A stretch of 64,000 bases of DNA. It comes from Chondrosia reniformis (Eukaryota; Porifera; Demospongiae; Chondrillida; Chondrillidae). Position 1 is the stretch's first letter, and every line of letters starts with the position of its first letter. The stretch is taken from the NCBI GenBank assembly GCA_947172415.1, contig OX359191.1:5704001-5768000 (forward strand), read 5' to 3'. This document shows positions 46,101-59,853 of this stretch, in pieces. Made by a program: the position numbers and the translations under genes. Under the pieces are notes generated by a model, which was given only the letters and a program-made list of their open reading frames with translations, made no database searches and was not told the DNA's origin.

Positions 46101-46994
46101 CTCAGTATTGTATGTGCAAGACAGGACTGGCTCAGTAATACACATAAATACGTACATACGTACGTATTAGATTTATGTACGTACCTATGAAGTTTTAATA
46201 TAGTAGTTTACCAATGTTACATCATCTATCTAAACTACACATATTAGTGTGAAATAATTTGTATGTATATTTTTATACTGTTAAACACAAATATACATAT
46301 TAAGGATTTATAGTATTTCATATTAAAAAAATCATCCTTTAATAGCCCTCCCTTGTATATATCAGGTTTCTTTGCTAACACTGCAAGGGAGTGACTTGGC
46401 CAATTATAACCTTTAAGGCTGGTAATACATGACTACCAATAAAAGTATTTCATTGCTTACCAACCAGCCTTAATGAATGTGAGTATATGTGTGTGGAACT
46501 TACCATTAGCTGCCACTGACTGACAAAGCAGACCTATATTAAGACCGTAATTCTACTTATGTAGGTATATTATGTATTTATGTACTTTACAGTAGCCAGG
46601 GCCTACCACAAACTACAATAGCTAATTAGCACTAAACCCATTATATTGATATATGGGACAGCCAGTTAATGGGGGTATCCCCTTTTCTCCCATACCAACC
46701 CAATTAGCTACTTCTGCTGTATTTATATTCACTGTGTATAATAATGCTTACAGTTAGTATTTTCTTGTTTATTAATTTGTGTTTAACTTATCTTTTAGAA
46801 AATGTATCTCTCAACTTACTTAATCTAGAGAAAATTTGGTAAGTTCTTTCAAGAGAGGTGTTTATGAATGAAGTTGAGGGATGGTGGAAGCTAGATCTGA
46901 TATAGTGAGATAAGCTGTATGTATATATGATGACAATACAGATGAACTATAGGTGCACTATTTGTAACCTCACTTGTACATTACAGTCACTTAC
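43104..46994. other. Gene-poor stretch
   Basis: No gene could be supported. A SINE-like piece at about 43850-43930 has, on the minus strand, GGCAGCGCTGAGG and GGGTTGAATTCCC, resembling A and B boxes. A short copy of the dispersed repeat lies at 44962-45040. A palindromic stretch (AAGGCTGGT ... ACCAGCCTT) lies at about 46410-46473. Several open stretches with splice-like ends exist but match nothing recognised. Confidence 0.5.
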
Positions 46995-47157
46995 GTATGT
47001 GTCATCACTGTAGTTCATGGGATATTTAGATTCATATTGAGCAGCACTCTTCAGTGACAATGGAATTATGCATTTAATCTTGTAGATTTGGACACCAAAC
47101 TTAAACCTTGGGAACCCAAGGCTGTCCATTACCAATGTTTTTCTTCTGGGTTTTATT
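46995..47157 (-). CDS. Possible internal exon of an unrecognised gene
   Basis: A 163-nt stretch bounded by an AG acceptor and a GTAAGTG donor reads through without stops on the minus strand. It includes MDSLGFPRFKFGVQIYKIKC and YESKYPMNYSDDTY. It looks like real coding sequence, but neither the partner exons nor the family were found. A second open piece with a donor at about 47930-47960 is out of phase with it. Confidence 0.3.
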
Positions 47158-50027
47158 CTGCATAATCTGACTACAATATATCCAAGTATATACAATATTA
47201 AATGGTGTGATATTGGTAGAGTAGATTGTTTAGTAAAACATTTGTAAAATCTTAATCCATATTCTTAATCTTGTACTAGCGTATTTGTTAAATGTTAGGT
47301 TTCTAGTTGCCATGGTCATGTATACTTTTAAACTTCCTTCAGAACATTGAATTTGTGGTCTTGCCGGATTGTAAACTTCTTACTTTAGCACTTCTAAATT
47401 ATTATAAGCAATTATACATTTATGGAATGAAGCATTATAAAATTTAGTTATTTTGCTGTCAAAATAGAGTTAAAAGTATGATTATATTAAAAGCCCCTTA
47501 GTGGTAATTTTCCAATGCAAGGCACTAAACAATATACTGTAGGCTTAATAGATGACCTGTTACTAATAGAAAGTCAAAGATTCATACATATACCATATGT
47601 AAGCTCAAACGTTTTGGTGAACCATTTTTTATAAACTACATATTTTAGTATTATCTTTAGCGTGTAGTTATTTCCTTGGGAACAAAATTCTACAATCCGT
47701 CTGGCTATGTATACAGTTATATGATATTTAAGGAAAGTCATTGTGAGATTATGTATACAGCATATATACGTGTATGTTGTAATATAATCTATGATCTTCG
47801 TATATATACCCCACCAAGAGTTACCGCAGGTATTCCAGTCTTGTAATACGTCATTAAGTTGGTATGGAGATATGTATCCAGTACCATTCATTAAAAAGAC
47901 AAATTGTCCGTACTTACTCTTATTTATTCTCTCAAGTATGCTCATGAAGAAGCCATTAGATAGGCTCCAGGTTTATTAACGTGCATGTAAATGCATGACT
48001 GTAGACATAATTATGTAGTCCAAGTAGTACTTGAGGTTTGACAGCAATATCGTTCAGGTAGACAAGCGCAATGTGTAACACATCAACCTCATGAATAGAG
48101 GATTAAATGATGTAAAGAAATGACATAACCAGTAATTAGGCTGAATCTATTGCCTGAACACATCCCACATGTTCATATATTTCATCTGGGTGTCTCCCAC
48201 ATATTGCTAATTATGTTTAAAACTTCATGCTGCTTGTAAGTACATATGGTCACTTTACAATGAAGCTCATGATACAAACAGCTTTCCATTGTTATGCTGT
48301 CCTACATAACTGTCACTATATTACATATCCACCTACTGTATATACATAATATATCTATCTACAGAGGCTTGAAAAGATAATATTACCTATATCACTTTAA
48401 GTTAATAGTTTTAGTGCTTAAGTGTTTAATGATGAGAAAATGCAATATTTGTAGTACGATTTGCTGCAATTGTAGAGTAGCCTTTGAGATGATAACCGTG
48501 AGAAAGGCAAACACAAGATCATTTGTATTCATTCTACCACAAAACTGCAGCCAGAGTAGGTGGGACATTAATTAGTAGTGTACTCTTCACATTACCATTA
48601 CCACACCAGAACAAGTGTTCTATAATATACAGAGATTAATTGTTATTGCAACATACTCTTTACAGGGTCAATTTGGATCAGCTTGCACGTCTTTTGTGGA
48701 AGATTTCATTTTGCACTTTATTACTTACAAAAAACTGTATCTAGTGTTATGGTTGATTTATAATCACTAGATCCTAATCTATCTCATAATCAATTAACTC
48801 ATCATAGGCAATTTCTTGTTTGGTGCATACTGATCACATTCCATTCAGTTTACCTGCGTTTAGTATACCAAATTAAATTTGAATTGATTAAGGAACAGGA
48901 TAACTAGAATATGTTGACAGAAATGTATCTCATTATATTCATTTTTGTACATAATGCCTATTTGGCTACCTTTTGTAAAGGAGATAGTGAATGTGAATTG
49001 GTTGTTTGACTTGAATCTTATGAATTATATTGTTCAAAAGTGACATACCTAGAAAGACTCTTGGATTTCTTATACAAGCTAGTAATCAGGTATGCACTCA
49101 TATACGTATATTCAGGGGGGTCAGCAATGAGGACATTAAAAAACAAATTAATATGTGCACCTACGTATACTATTGAATCTATATTATGTAGCCTATGGCC
49201 TTAATATAGTGTACGTATACTGTGAGGGTAACAGAGGTGGCACAAGTCAAGACTTTGGGAGTACAAATGGTTAATATTAGGAAAAGCCACAAGACCACAT
49301 GTACAGTGTAATGGTACTCCTATACATGAGCTCACAAGACATTAACTTTTGCGACCCAAAACACTTACTTGTATCATCTGTCAATACAAATTGCTATCTG
49401 GGTCAATCGTGTAAATGTTACCTATTCTTGAATAACTTGATAGTGTCACAAAATATTTTCTCAGAAGAAGGGTCATGTATGGGCATGCATATTTATATTT
49501 TAGTGTGATATTCATTCCCAAAATCCCTAAAGAAATAATTATTATATGCACCTCCCACTTTAAGTATACTTGTAAATTATGTAATTTTCTTTATATACGT
49601 ATGTACAGTATACGTATTAATTTTAGGTGCATTCTTTTGTATAATTTATTTTCCAATGACACGATTAAAATATATACGTAGTTTCATGACACCTTTCTAC
49701 CACAAGATATTTGGCATACATATATACATATGTACGTACATATAATGGACAATTAAGGTTTTCATTGATAGTAGCCTTTTTCTATATATACAGATTTGTA
49801 TTGTTTTATAAACTACTAATCCTTTATCACAATCACTTAGCACACACTCATATAATACAAAAAATTAGGTGACAAATAAATATTGTTTGTCCTTTGGCTA
49901 CAGCCCACTTTGCTCACTTAGCCACCAAATATAAATAGCTGCAGCCAGCACTTGCTTGAATACATTTGACTTCTTTGTGACGTACGTACACTAAAGTGTG
50001 ATACTTTTAAAGCCCCTTGCAGGAGGA
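47158..50027. other. No supported gene
   Basis: AT-rich sequence with many TACGTA-containing words and short microsatellites; nothing else is supported. Confidence 0.5.
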
Positions 50028-52894
50028 ATGTTAAAGTTAGAGGAGTATTCAAGACTAACTCTTTCAGTTAGTCTACTTTTTATCCTTAAACCAGTTCTTG
50101 TGAGCTGCAAACCAGTGGATTTAGATCCTTTACAAAGTGTCTCACCCTCACCAACTACTGTGTTAGTTGAGGTTACTCAATCAGGTGAGATAGCAGCACT
50201 TACATCTTATAGTTGTACTATACTTAATGCATATATATTAATATGAATATATCATGTGTGTAATAATTCCTTAATGTGTCTTTTTGAATATTTAGTTACT
50301 TCTGCTGATGGAATGATTTACCAACAAGGTAAGTAGGGTAATCCTTTGCAAGTGCCTTAAGTGTACGTAACCATGTTTATTATCTAAAGTTTCACACTAA
50401 ATTCGTATTTTCATCGTTTGCAATGCTCAGTAATATAGTTACTACATATCACTGTTGTCCCTTAATGTTAGTCAAGGGGTTGGGATGGATGAAGATTTCT
50501 GTATATTCTTCATGTTTATTACATTTTAAAATATATATTGACAAAGCAATCCAAATGTATCAGTTGGCTGTATAAACAGGCCCCTTTTACTATCTTTAAA
50601 AGTACGGAATGTATTTGGTGTTCCATATATGTGTGTACGTATGTATGTATAATACATATACACATTAGCCAAGTCCTCAAAATGGAGTTACAAATGCTTG
50701 TATGTTGTCATGCAGTTTATGTGTTGCTACAGGAACCATGTATGTATATGACTGTGTAGTTCTATAAATTGAACAAGAATCTTTTAATCTCCTTATAAAT
50801 ATATGTACGCACACAATATACGTACATATGCTGCCAGTTAGGGATTACATCATACTGTAAAGCGTACATGCATGGATGTGCATCCTCGTTGAAAGCTTAT
50901 GATTTTTCCCTTAGTAGTAAATTTAGGAAAAAAGTATATTCTACATATAAACAATTATATCTATAGGAGGATTTGTATTTTAGATTATTCCTGCATACAC
51001 CTTGGGTACATATATACGTGTATACATACAATTTTCTAATAAGAGCATTAGTATGAGCAATGTTGTATGTATCTATATAAATATCTGTGTTGCGGTCTTA
51101 GTGAGAGACATAATATGTCATTATAGAACCTCAGCTTGTAGATATAACAACGTATTGTGTTGCTTAATGATGTATTGAGCCTGTGGTTGATGTATATAAC
51201 AATGTTACTTTATTTAAACTATAGTTATGAACATAATTTGTCTTCAAGTATAATGTATTGAAATCAAAATGTGTTTTGTTACCTGACTTTTTCAAGCAAG
51301 TTCATATGTAGACTAAACCAGTTCAAAAAGTTCCCTTACATGGGATCCCCTAACAGGTAATTGACTGGAACCTCGTGTACGGGAATTTTGTGGACTGACA
51401 TAGCCTACGTATGAACTTCCATTTTGTAGATTGAAAATCAAACATGTCTATATAAAATGTAATCATATTGAACCTCTCTCTTCACTTAACGGCATGTGTC
51501 TAAAACTACAGTTAGTAGTATTTATGTGTATACCGTGCATTTACATAATCTAGATCTGTGGTTTTCCAATTTTTGGCAACTTATATAAACTCATAATTAT
51601 GTAAAATTACTAAAGTACATTGTTGGGGACCTAGTTAACCATAACAATGTACACTTTATCACTCCTCTATAAAAGTACATCTGCTGTTGTATGGTAAAAT
51701 ACATTTTTTGGTTTGTAATAACTGAATGATTGTGTAAGTACTGTAGCCTATGGAGGGTAATTTATATGACATCATAAGACAGATGGCCCGATTATCTGGA
51801 CTGTAAAAGTACAATCTTAATTGAAGTGACAGGCTTAACAAGTGTCTATAAAAGAGGTGATTGTTCATATGTAATTATAATACAAGGATGAATCTACCCA
51901 TGGTGATTCCTTTCTTTTACCAATACAGTTTATAGGTATATTTTGTTGTATGTACTTCCTGAATGTCATAAATATTTATCCCTGTATACATAGATGAAGA
52001 AGGCAACTTAAATGACTTGTCGAATGTACATTGTATGAACAACAAGGAGAATGTTCAACACCAGTATACCTACTACTGTAAGGCAGATGACAAGTGTGTC
52101 AGCAACACTTCCAGATGCAATAATTTTAAAGACTGTTCCGATTGGCAAGATGAGAAAGACTGTGGTTAGTTGTATGCAAAAAGGTGATATTTTTTGGTTT
52201 TGGTAGGAGAAAGGAGGATATAAAACTTTAGAGAATCATAAGTGTGAAGCACTGTTTGTATACTGCATAATAGTCTACAGTATACATACTTTGAGAGATA
52301 TATATTCATATGTTGGGCGATGATAATTTTTGTAGGGAATAGTATATGTATACATATTGGGTGAAAATGTATAAATCAAATTTAGTATTAAAGGAATATG
52401 TTATCTAGGCATTGAATTCTTTTCTGTATCGTATACACACTGTAGATGTGTTATTCCTGTATTTTACCTTACAGAATGCAAAGGAGAAGAGATAAAATGT
52501 AATAGACGGACTGGTGATGATTTAGTTGAGACATGTTTAGCACCTGACTTCATTTGTGATGGAGAGAGAGACTGTGATGATGGATCAGATGAAGACTGTG
52601 AAAGTTAGTATAATAGTTTGTTGTGTAATATTGAAGCTATGTATATATCAACTTAAGATGTACGCATAATAGAAGAGTTTGCTTTTAATTTATGTAGACA
52701 GGGACAAATGTCCTCTAGAGACAACTCAATTCTGTTACATACAGAATAGACGAGTTTGTGTATTTAGCGATTGGTGGTGTGATGGAGAAGCAGACTGTGA
52801 CTATGGAGAGGATGAGAGCCCTGAGGTCTGTAATGGGACCATGTCCAGTAGCTTTCCTATACCAAGCCCTACACCACTGCTGTCTTTGTTATGA
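50028..52894 (+). CDS. Secreted protein with three LDL-receptor class A repeats
   Basis: Exons 50028-50184, 50296-50328, 51994-52164, 52475-52603 and 52698-52894 total 687 nt in frame (228 residues). Every intron is phase 1, typical of shuffled extracellular modules. The start at 50028 is preferred because it gives a compact signal peptide (LTLSVSLLFILKPVLVSC); an in-frame ATG at 49998 would add ten residues. Each of the last three exons holds one LDLa repeat with the Cys pattern and acidic calcium box: CSDWQDEKDC, CDDGSDEDC and CDYGEDESPEVC. The C-terminus is short and hydrophobic (TPLLSLL), too short for a clear membrane anchor. The ligand is unknown. An AATAAA at 53009-53014 follows the stop. 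Confidence 0.85.
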
Positions 52895-53008
52895 ATACAA
52901 TATATACCATATCTATATATATGTACATAAGACGCCTACTACGTACGTATATTCACATTTTCAATGATAAACCTACTCAAAATGTATATATACATTTCAA
53001 TTGTTTTG

Positions 53009-53014
53009 AATAAA
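53009..53014 (+). terminator. Polyadenylation signal of the LDLa gene
   Basis: AATAAA 115 bp past the stop codon on the coding strand. Confidence 0.5.
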
Positions 53015-53532
53015 TATACAGCTGCTTCATCTGAAAGCTAATTTTATCCATTTTTGTATTTCATTTCACTATTCATTATACGTATGTTCATTTAGATCAA
53101 TTATTTTTAGAAACAATTGTACAAATATAGTATGTACTTGCATGTGCATTAAATTTTATATTTAACTTGATCATGATAAGTAAACAAATTAAAATACATA
53201 TGTAGTATATATATTTTTAACGTATATATACCTGTACATACGTATATATGTATATATACTCATGAATATAATAATCCATAATATATATATAAACAGTACT
53301 AGTTACTAGCATTGGTCTATCCGTCTATTATTTGGCATGCATGTATGCATGTGATCATATGCATCTCTCCAGTAAATAAGGACATTCATCTAGTAGATTA
53401 ATCTTAGAGACCATTCAATCAATTCGATAATATGGCTATATAATAATATTATATAAATTCAATTAAATACATGAATAATCGATGTGATAAGCAAACCACC
53501 AGTAATAATCAATCAAACACCATAAAGAGGGA

Positions 53533-53765
53533 AAAACACGAAAGAAGCAATTGCCACCCAGGACAGCTGGTTATGACCACCAGTTGCTCTGCCACTGAGC
53601 TACAACTGCCACAGCAATACCTCCGGTCCTCCATGCTCTCCCTCTTAAGCTAACTACAACTAATCTTTGGTTACATTCTTAATCAGTGGTGATTCTCTTC
53701 ATCAGACAAACTGATAATCAAGACCCAGCCCATTTCCAGTGGGAGGGGCCATCTTAACCAATGGG
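53533..53765 (-). repeat. tRNA-derived SINE-like repeat
   Basis: The minus strand reads GGCAGTTGTAGCTCAGTGGC AGAGC, a near-perfect tRNA-like A-box region with an anticodon-arm-like CTGGT ... ACCAG stem behind it. The other half matches the copy at 14193-14395 (GACCCAGCCCA in both). It is the best preserved of the three. Confidence 0.7.
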
Positions 53766-54514
53766 TCGCTGGCCACCATCAACCACAGGTGAGCTGGGTA
53801 AATCTATGAATAATCGATGTGATAACCACAAGTAATGATTAATCAAACATCATAAATAACATCATATATAACCATCTGTCTGTCTGTCTGTTCAGAAACT
53901 GTGTCAGTCTATTGACCTTCCTTGAAGCCCTAAGCCTTATATCACTAATGTCCCCATCATACACCCCTTTATCCAGTCTGTCTTGATTTCTTCAGTTGCC
54001 CCTGTGTCTCCTTACTTACTCTTCATCTATTGCAATTACGTATACACAAGTCCTGCCCAATAGCATTCATCATCAGCTGATCATCTCTGTCATGTCTTCT
54101 TCTATAAGGTATGTTATCTCCACTCCTTATATAATGTACATAATAGCCTATACCCTCTTCTGCATGTATTAAATCAAGCTGTAATTATATATAATTACTG
54201 CATGCAGCTGTATATTATGTTATTTGCGCTTGCACTCCTTCCACAAAGTGATTGCGATCTAGTGCTTCTATAGATCTCTTACTATCCCGTCAACTATATG
54301 TATGAGCATATAAATAGAGTCAAACCAGCTGTAATAACATGACAAGTATTTTGTATAATACTTATTTTATTTCATGGATTTGACATGACAGATTATGTAT
54401 TTTAATTTTTGTAATTTCATGACATGACAAGTATTTAGTACTTATTTTATTTTTTCTTATCATAATAAACATTCATATACTGAATGATTAGGATAAATTA
54501 TCCTAGTATATTTC

Positions 54515-54585
54515 ATCCCCCAGATAAAATATCCTAGGATATTACTACGTATCCTATAATTTCCTAGGAAATTTATCTGGGGGAT
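54515..54585. repeat. Inverted repeat with 14-bp perfect arms
   Basis: ATCCCCCAGATAAA (54515-54528) and TTTATCTGGGGGAT (54572-54585) are perfect reverse complements, with further TCCTAGGA palindromes between them. No genes are nearby. It may be a miniature element core. Confidence 0.75.
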
Positions 54586-54806
54586 AGAATTTACTGGGAT
54601 ACCAGAAGTACAACTGATTTCCACTAGATACAATGTCATATGAAACGTTTAACATCCATGCCTGTATTCCTGTACTCAATTTTATACTGCATGTGCGTAG
54701 CTATATGATATACCCAACTTTATAGTCACCTGGGGTAATATTAGGGCCATCTGCCTTACAACTGAATGAAATAATGTGAGTGATGCCAAAAAAGTATTAT
54801 GCGTGT

Positions 54807-54888
54807 AACGATGCCAAAAAGTATGCGTGTAGCTTAAGATTGGAATAAGCGTTAAACAAAAACTACACGCATACTTTTTGGCATCGTT
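54807..54888. repeat. Perfect 26-bp inverted repeat
   Basis: The arms at 54807-54832 and 54863-54888 are exact reverse complements with a 30-bp loop. A partial direct copy of the left arm precedes it (54782-54806). It could extrude as a hairpin. Confidence 0.9.
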
Positions 54889-57166
54889 TACATTATATTG
54901 TTACTTGTGATCTGTGGGAAAATTAGAATTTGCAATTATACTTCTACTACAATTCTCTCAGGAAGAGTTCACAGTTACTTTGTACACTAGCAGAGGTCAT
55001 TGCAATCACATAGCGAAATATATTGGACCATGGCCAGCCACAGCAATATCCCACTGGCCTAGTAGACTGTATACTATACTATACGTATATAGGCAACATA
55101 TTACATATTATAAAACATAGATGAGCCAGAGCATATATTTTGTTTTACAATTGAAGAAATCCATGGAAAGGGGTTATGTATGGCCTTTTCGGGCGCCACC
55201 GGTACCATACAATTCATAGACCGCCATTTTTCCCATTAATACTAGAATATATTTGGAGGGAAATAGCCATATGAAGGAACATAGCCATATGAAGGAACAT
55301 AGCCGTATGCAAGGCTGACCCATTGCCTTCAGCTGTTAGTTTGGACGGCGAACGGTGTTTGTAATCCAAGAGTTAGTCTCCTGATATTGTATGTGACTGT
55401 ACACACCCTAACATGCATGCATGATTATGTCGGTTTGTGGTGACCTGGAAACAATAGCGCATTCGAAGCCTTGAAATCTCCTCTTCTTTGAGGTCATCCT
55501 TGTATTGTTCATAGAGACTTATTATTTGGTATTATTCTATTAAAATTTCAAGCTCAGCATTTCACAAGTTATGCCCAATTTTAGTGCTAGTTACTGGGCA
55601 GCGCTTTAGGTTAAAGTTCTAGGAAATATATCTAACCTCTGTCTACATGCTCTAACCCTCCAAGCGATTAATCGGACTTTATATGTGCACTTACAGAATT
55701 CATTACATCAGTTTATGCCTTTGAACGAAAAACAGATTATAAATGAATGATAGTATAAGCAAGTGTCTAGGCTGTGGTCCATAGTTTATATACGTATAAT
55801 TTAAATTATGAATGTATATGGATTAGCCAATTTAGAAACAGTGGATTGATTGAACGTTCATTAGGTAGATGTTGGTTAGTTTGTATACTCCGAAAAATAC
55901 TTTTGATGTATTCAATTTGATTTTTACATAAAATAGAGCAAGTCTGCCAGTGCCTCTTTAGTTAGTTGCTTCCTTGTTTCATCCCCCAGTGGATTGCTAT
56001 TTGCAGAATCACAACACCTACACATTGTTATAGTTCTATAATTACATGAGGATTCATAAAAGATGAAGATCAAGAAAATGGCAAAGATTCCCAGGGTTAC
56101 TGATGAAGGGTGAAATTCCCAGAAACAACTGTCTGGCACAGTGGAGCAAAAGAAGAAAGAGAAGATTCCAGTATATTCATCCAAAGCTCTCTCCAGGTTT
56201 AGTTCCCTATAGGCTTTTTACAGAGTAGGCATAGCATATAGGAAATTTGATTATTCATGGGCCTTCATGATCACTTTGGTGCAGTTTCATTATAGGGATT
56301 ATCCAGTACCACATTAGTGAACACTTTCAGAAAGAAAGATAGTAAATGTAGGGTTCTATTAAGGAAAATATTTAGGGGAAAGAGTTGTAGTGCTTGAAGA
56401 CATGCCACCAGGATTTTTATTTTTGGCCTTCAGAGATTGATTCTGATACAATCTGAGAGGTAGTTGTCACACGTAGTTACTTAATAATCCAGTTAAATAG
56501 ACCCAGAAAAGAAAACGAGTGTCTCTATTTAGATAAGTGATTCAGTTTACGTCTACTGGTAGGTAAGTGATATTTCACTGCAATTGGCAAAACTTTTGGG
56601 GGAAGAAGCTGGAGTGTTTAGGGGAGAACTTCCCCCCACTAGATTTAACCCTGATATGCATACAGTATATACAATTTTCTATACATTCTAATCTTAAGTC
56701 CAGTCTTAGTACCTGCTGCTGTGATGACTTGTGGTTAGTTGATTATAGCATCAACAGTAATAAGCAATAACTATCTCTTGTACGTACGTATTTATCTATA
56801 TATGTGTATATCAGATGTACGTAAGTGCATATATATCTGTAACATGTTGAGTTGAGGGTTTTGCTCTATATTGTAAGTGAAAGAGCTGGTTGCATGATTA
56901 AAGTTGACCAACATATTTTGAAGAAAGTGATCATTATATATACGTAGGTTGTTATGTGTTAGAGTACATGATGTAAAAATATGTACGTACGTATATTACC
57001 AGAGGAGAGCAGTCCTAGGGTGCAAGTATATTTGTAAATTACTACAATGATTTTTCTGGGGGAAAAATTGGCATCTAGCATTTGTTTCAAGAGGTTTTAA
57101 TTTTGACAGGGGAATGTTTGGTAGTGGATGTGATTAACTTATTCAAGAATTCTCTCATTCTTTTAG
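54889..57166. other. Gene-poor stretch with repeats
   Basis: It holds about 2.5 copies of a 19-bp repeat (ATAGCCATATGAAGGAAC) at 55258-55310, dispersed-repeat copy 3 at 56070-56260, and a G-run-containing fragment at about 56595-56655 ending in TTTAACCCTG that recalls the C-rich miniature elements. No gene is supported. Confidence 0.5.
56070..56260. repeat. Dispersed repeat, copy 3
   Basis: Contains CTGATGAAGGGTGAAATTCC, CCAAAGCTCTCTCCAGGTTT and AGAGTAGGCATAGCATATAG, matching copy 4 at 61735 directly and copy 1 at 5728 in reverse. Confidence 0.75.
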
Positions 57167-59853
57167 CATGAAACTTACGTATACACACAGTACCCGACTG
57201 AAATCAGAACAAATGGCTATGAGACAGCCACTTGGAAATTTCCTTTAGAAAGATCGAACAAAACAGAAGGTCAGGTTAAGCACTTGTACACATATGTAGC
57301 TCAAATGTTCAGATTCTTTATATCTGATGTGAATTAGGCAAATTAGTGCTTACTGTATGTGTATGTAAAGACTCCTTGTTGTGTGTGTTACTGCTACCGT
57401 CTTGCAGTGGTCAATGTCAGTGGTTGCTAGGCACTCTCAGATCTTTGTATCTCTTAAGGTTTCAATTGTCTTTTCCCCTTTCCTGATTGTTTGATGATTG
57501 AAATGATGACATATTTTTATGTAATAATCAGACCAATACCCTCTTCCAACAAGTAATCATTTTGACAGTAGGTAGCTCTTGTAAGAGGAAGTTAATGAAA
57601 AAGAGCTTCCCCTAGGAATGGTACACAGATACACACAGTATGTATATATGTGATGTGAACATTATTCCTGTATGCATATCAATAAATTTAGCCTCACTTC
57701 AGTTACAAAAGATGTGTATATATTTATATCCTGATTCAGTTACAATTTACTGTAAAGTGACATCTCTATTTTTTGATGGGAACTAGAATTACCTGTGTAT
57801 ACCTAACAGTTGACTCAGTTGCTAGGATACGTACAGGCATACAAGTTATATCTGTTGACATATGTACAAGTTATCACAGACCTTGCCATTCCTGGTTCCC
57901 AAATCTATGTATATATCATATTGGGCTGGAAGCTATGTTATCAACCCATGCATAGCTGATGAAATATTATATACTTGTTATGATTTTAATAGTTTTTCTG
58001 TACATCAGCAATACTAGTTAAAATGTTTTAAAATGTTTTCACCCGGAAATCTTCGTAATTAGTAATTTATTATTTAATGATTTATTGCTGCTGAATATCT
58101 CTTGATCAAAATATTCAAATACTTATTCAACAAGTGTTGCTGATGCTGAGAATAATTTTCAAAACTACGCATATACCTGATTGTGGTAGCTAAGGGACTG
58201 TTGCAATGAAATCAATCTGTTTTGTACGTATGTAGCCTAATGGACTGTACAGCTACGTATATATTAAATGAGTTCTATATTGTATAGATAACCTGTGTTG
58301 TCTGAAAGCTGCATTTGGTTGGATCAGTGAAATTTTACCTGTCACTCCATAGCAGCACTACTCTGATTAAATCACTGGTACATATATGGAAAAGAGTTTT
58401 TGTAATTATTAATTCAGTAAAGTTCAGTAGTGCAATATATACAACATAACACTGGTATAACATCCTGTGAAGCTATACAATAGTGTCTTCATTTTTATGG
58501 GTGTACATTTTGTGACTTCTGGTTGGTTTAGAAGTTTTCCTGCTATAAGTGATTTAACTACTCTCCCAAGGATGTGTACAGTTCCAGTTAACCTTTGGTC
58601 AATTTCTTTTTTAAGAGTTATAGTATCCATTTCTTCAATATTTTGGTGCTGCATACAGAGGTGTTGTTACTGGAACTACAATAAAAAAAACAATGGTGTT
58701 TGAATACACCTCTTCTGCCCCCATTCCTAGAGCCACAAATGGATCATTCCTCAGATGCCACAGTGGTGTCAGCTTGTACCAGGCACACAAAGTGTAACCT
58801 GATCCCATCATTAGCAGGAATATTAGAAAGATGTATTCTACACCTACACAACCTATCAATGTCTGACAAACTTGTGAAATTCACCTGAAGGTAATTCTTG
58901 TTTCAGTGTCAGGTACACTTCAATTAGGTTTCCTTCCAGCACCCTTCAATCTGGTCTCTATGTATATCATGTACGTACATGCACAGTTACCTTACTCTTA
59001 TACATGAATAATTCCATTTGTTGATGACAAAACTCAGCATTCCACTTAGACTATGAAGTTGTTCTGTACATTTTAGGTTTCATATTATTTATTCATGACG
59101 GAAGTATGGTAGAATGGAAAAAAATGATAATAAAGATGATTCATACTTCAGACGTATATATGTTGGCTTCTATTTTGACTTTCATATTCATAGTTGCCTT
59201 TAGGGCTCTACTTTACTTTGATATACTGACCATGCAAGGTGCATACCACAGATGAGGTCACGAATCCACAAAAATGTAATGCTGTACTATAAATGTGTCT
59301 GTACCAGGCAGTGCTCTCATTTCTAAGGCTAACAGTGTGTTGGGTCACAGTTATACAGTATTTCTTCAGCTGCAGCAAGGATTCCTGTGACAGGCTGGTA
59401 TCACACGAAAGAGTGTAATCTGTATAAATGTCTACAGACAACATCGTCAATACAAAAGGTATATATTAGGTATTTGATGCCTGTTTATTAGATTGTTGTT
59501 TACGTTTCGATATCAGAGATACCTTCTGTAATAGGAATTTGAGAGTAAGCAGCTGAGAGTTGTACAGTGTAATTAAAGGCTGCCACAATTGGTGAATACA
59601 ATAAAGAGGGTGCCTTTATTGTACCCCAAAAATACCGGGCTAATGTACAGTTTTATCTAGTCCCTCCGTGCTTGTAAACCTCAATTTAGGACCTACTGCA
59701 GACATAGCTATTGTAGTGTTTTGTAAATAAGTGTCTATTTGTGTCTTCTAAGTTGCAAAATGTAAAGATATCCTGACCCTTACACAGTGTAATGATGATG
59801 ATGATAACTGCCAGCCTACTTGTGAAGGCCCTACTACCTACATACGTATATAA
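57167..59853 (+). CDS. Two weakly supported exons of an extracellular-looking protein
   Basis: Exon 57167-57269 (after TCTCTCATTCTTTTAG) encodes HETYVYTQYPTEIRTNGYET followed by ATWKFPLERSNKTE. Exon 59753-59853 encodes a Cys-rich C-terminus (KCKDILTLTQCNDDDDNCQP, then TCEGPTTYIRI) and a stop. The two join in phase 1. No start, signal peptide or known domain was found. The Cys-rich acidic tail loosely resembles the neighbouring LDLa gene. Minus-strand open stretches in the intervening intron (58635-58859, 59208-59440) include hydrophobic segments but were not assembled. Confidence 0.3.

Noticed and set aside
55924-56184. Hydrophobic minus-strand open frame (about 86 codons)
   Set aside because: It begins at a TTG rather than ATG and its first half lies inside dispersed-repeat copy 3, so most of it is repeat read-through.
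58424-59440. Minus-strand open stretches with membrane-like segments (for example EYIFLIFLLMMG)
   Set aside because: The pieces are not in compatible phase: a possible acceptor before 58671 puts stops in the needed frame, and no family was recognised.
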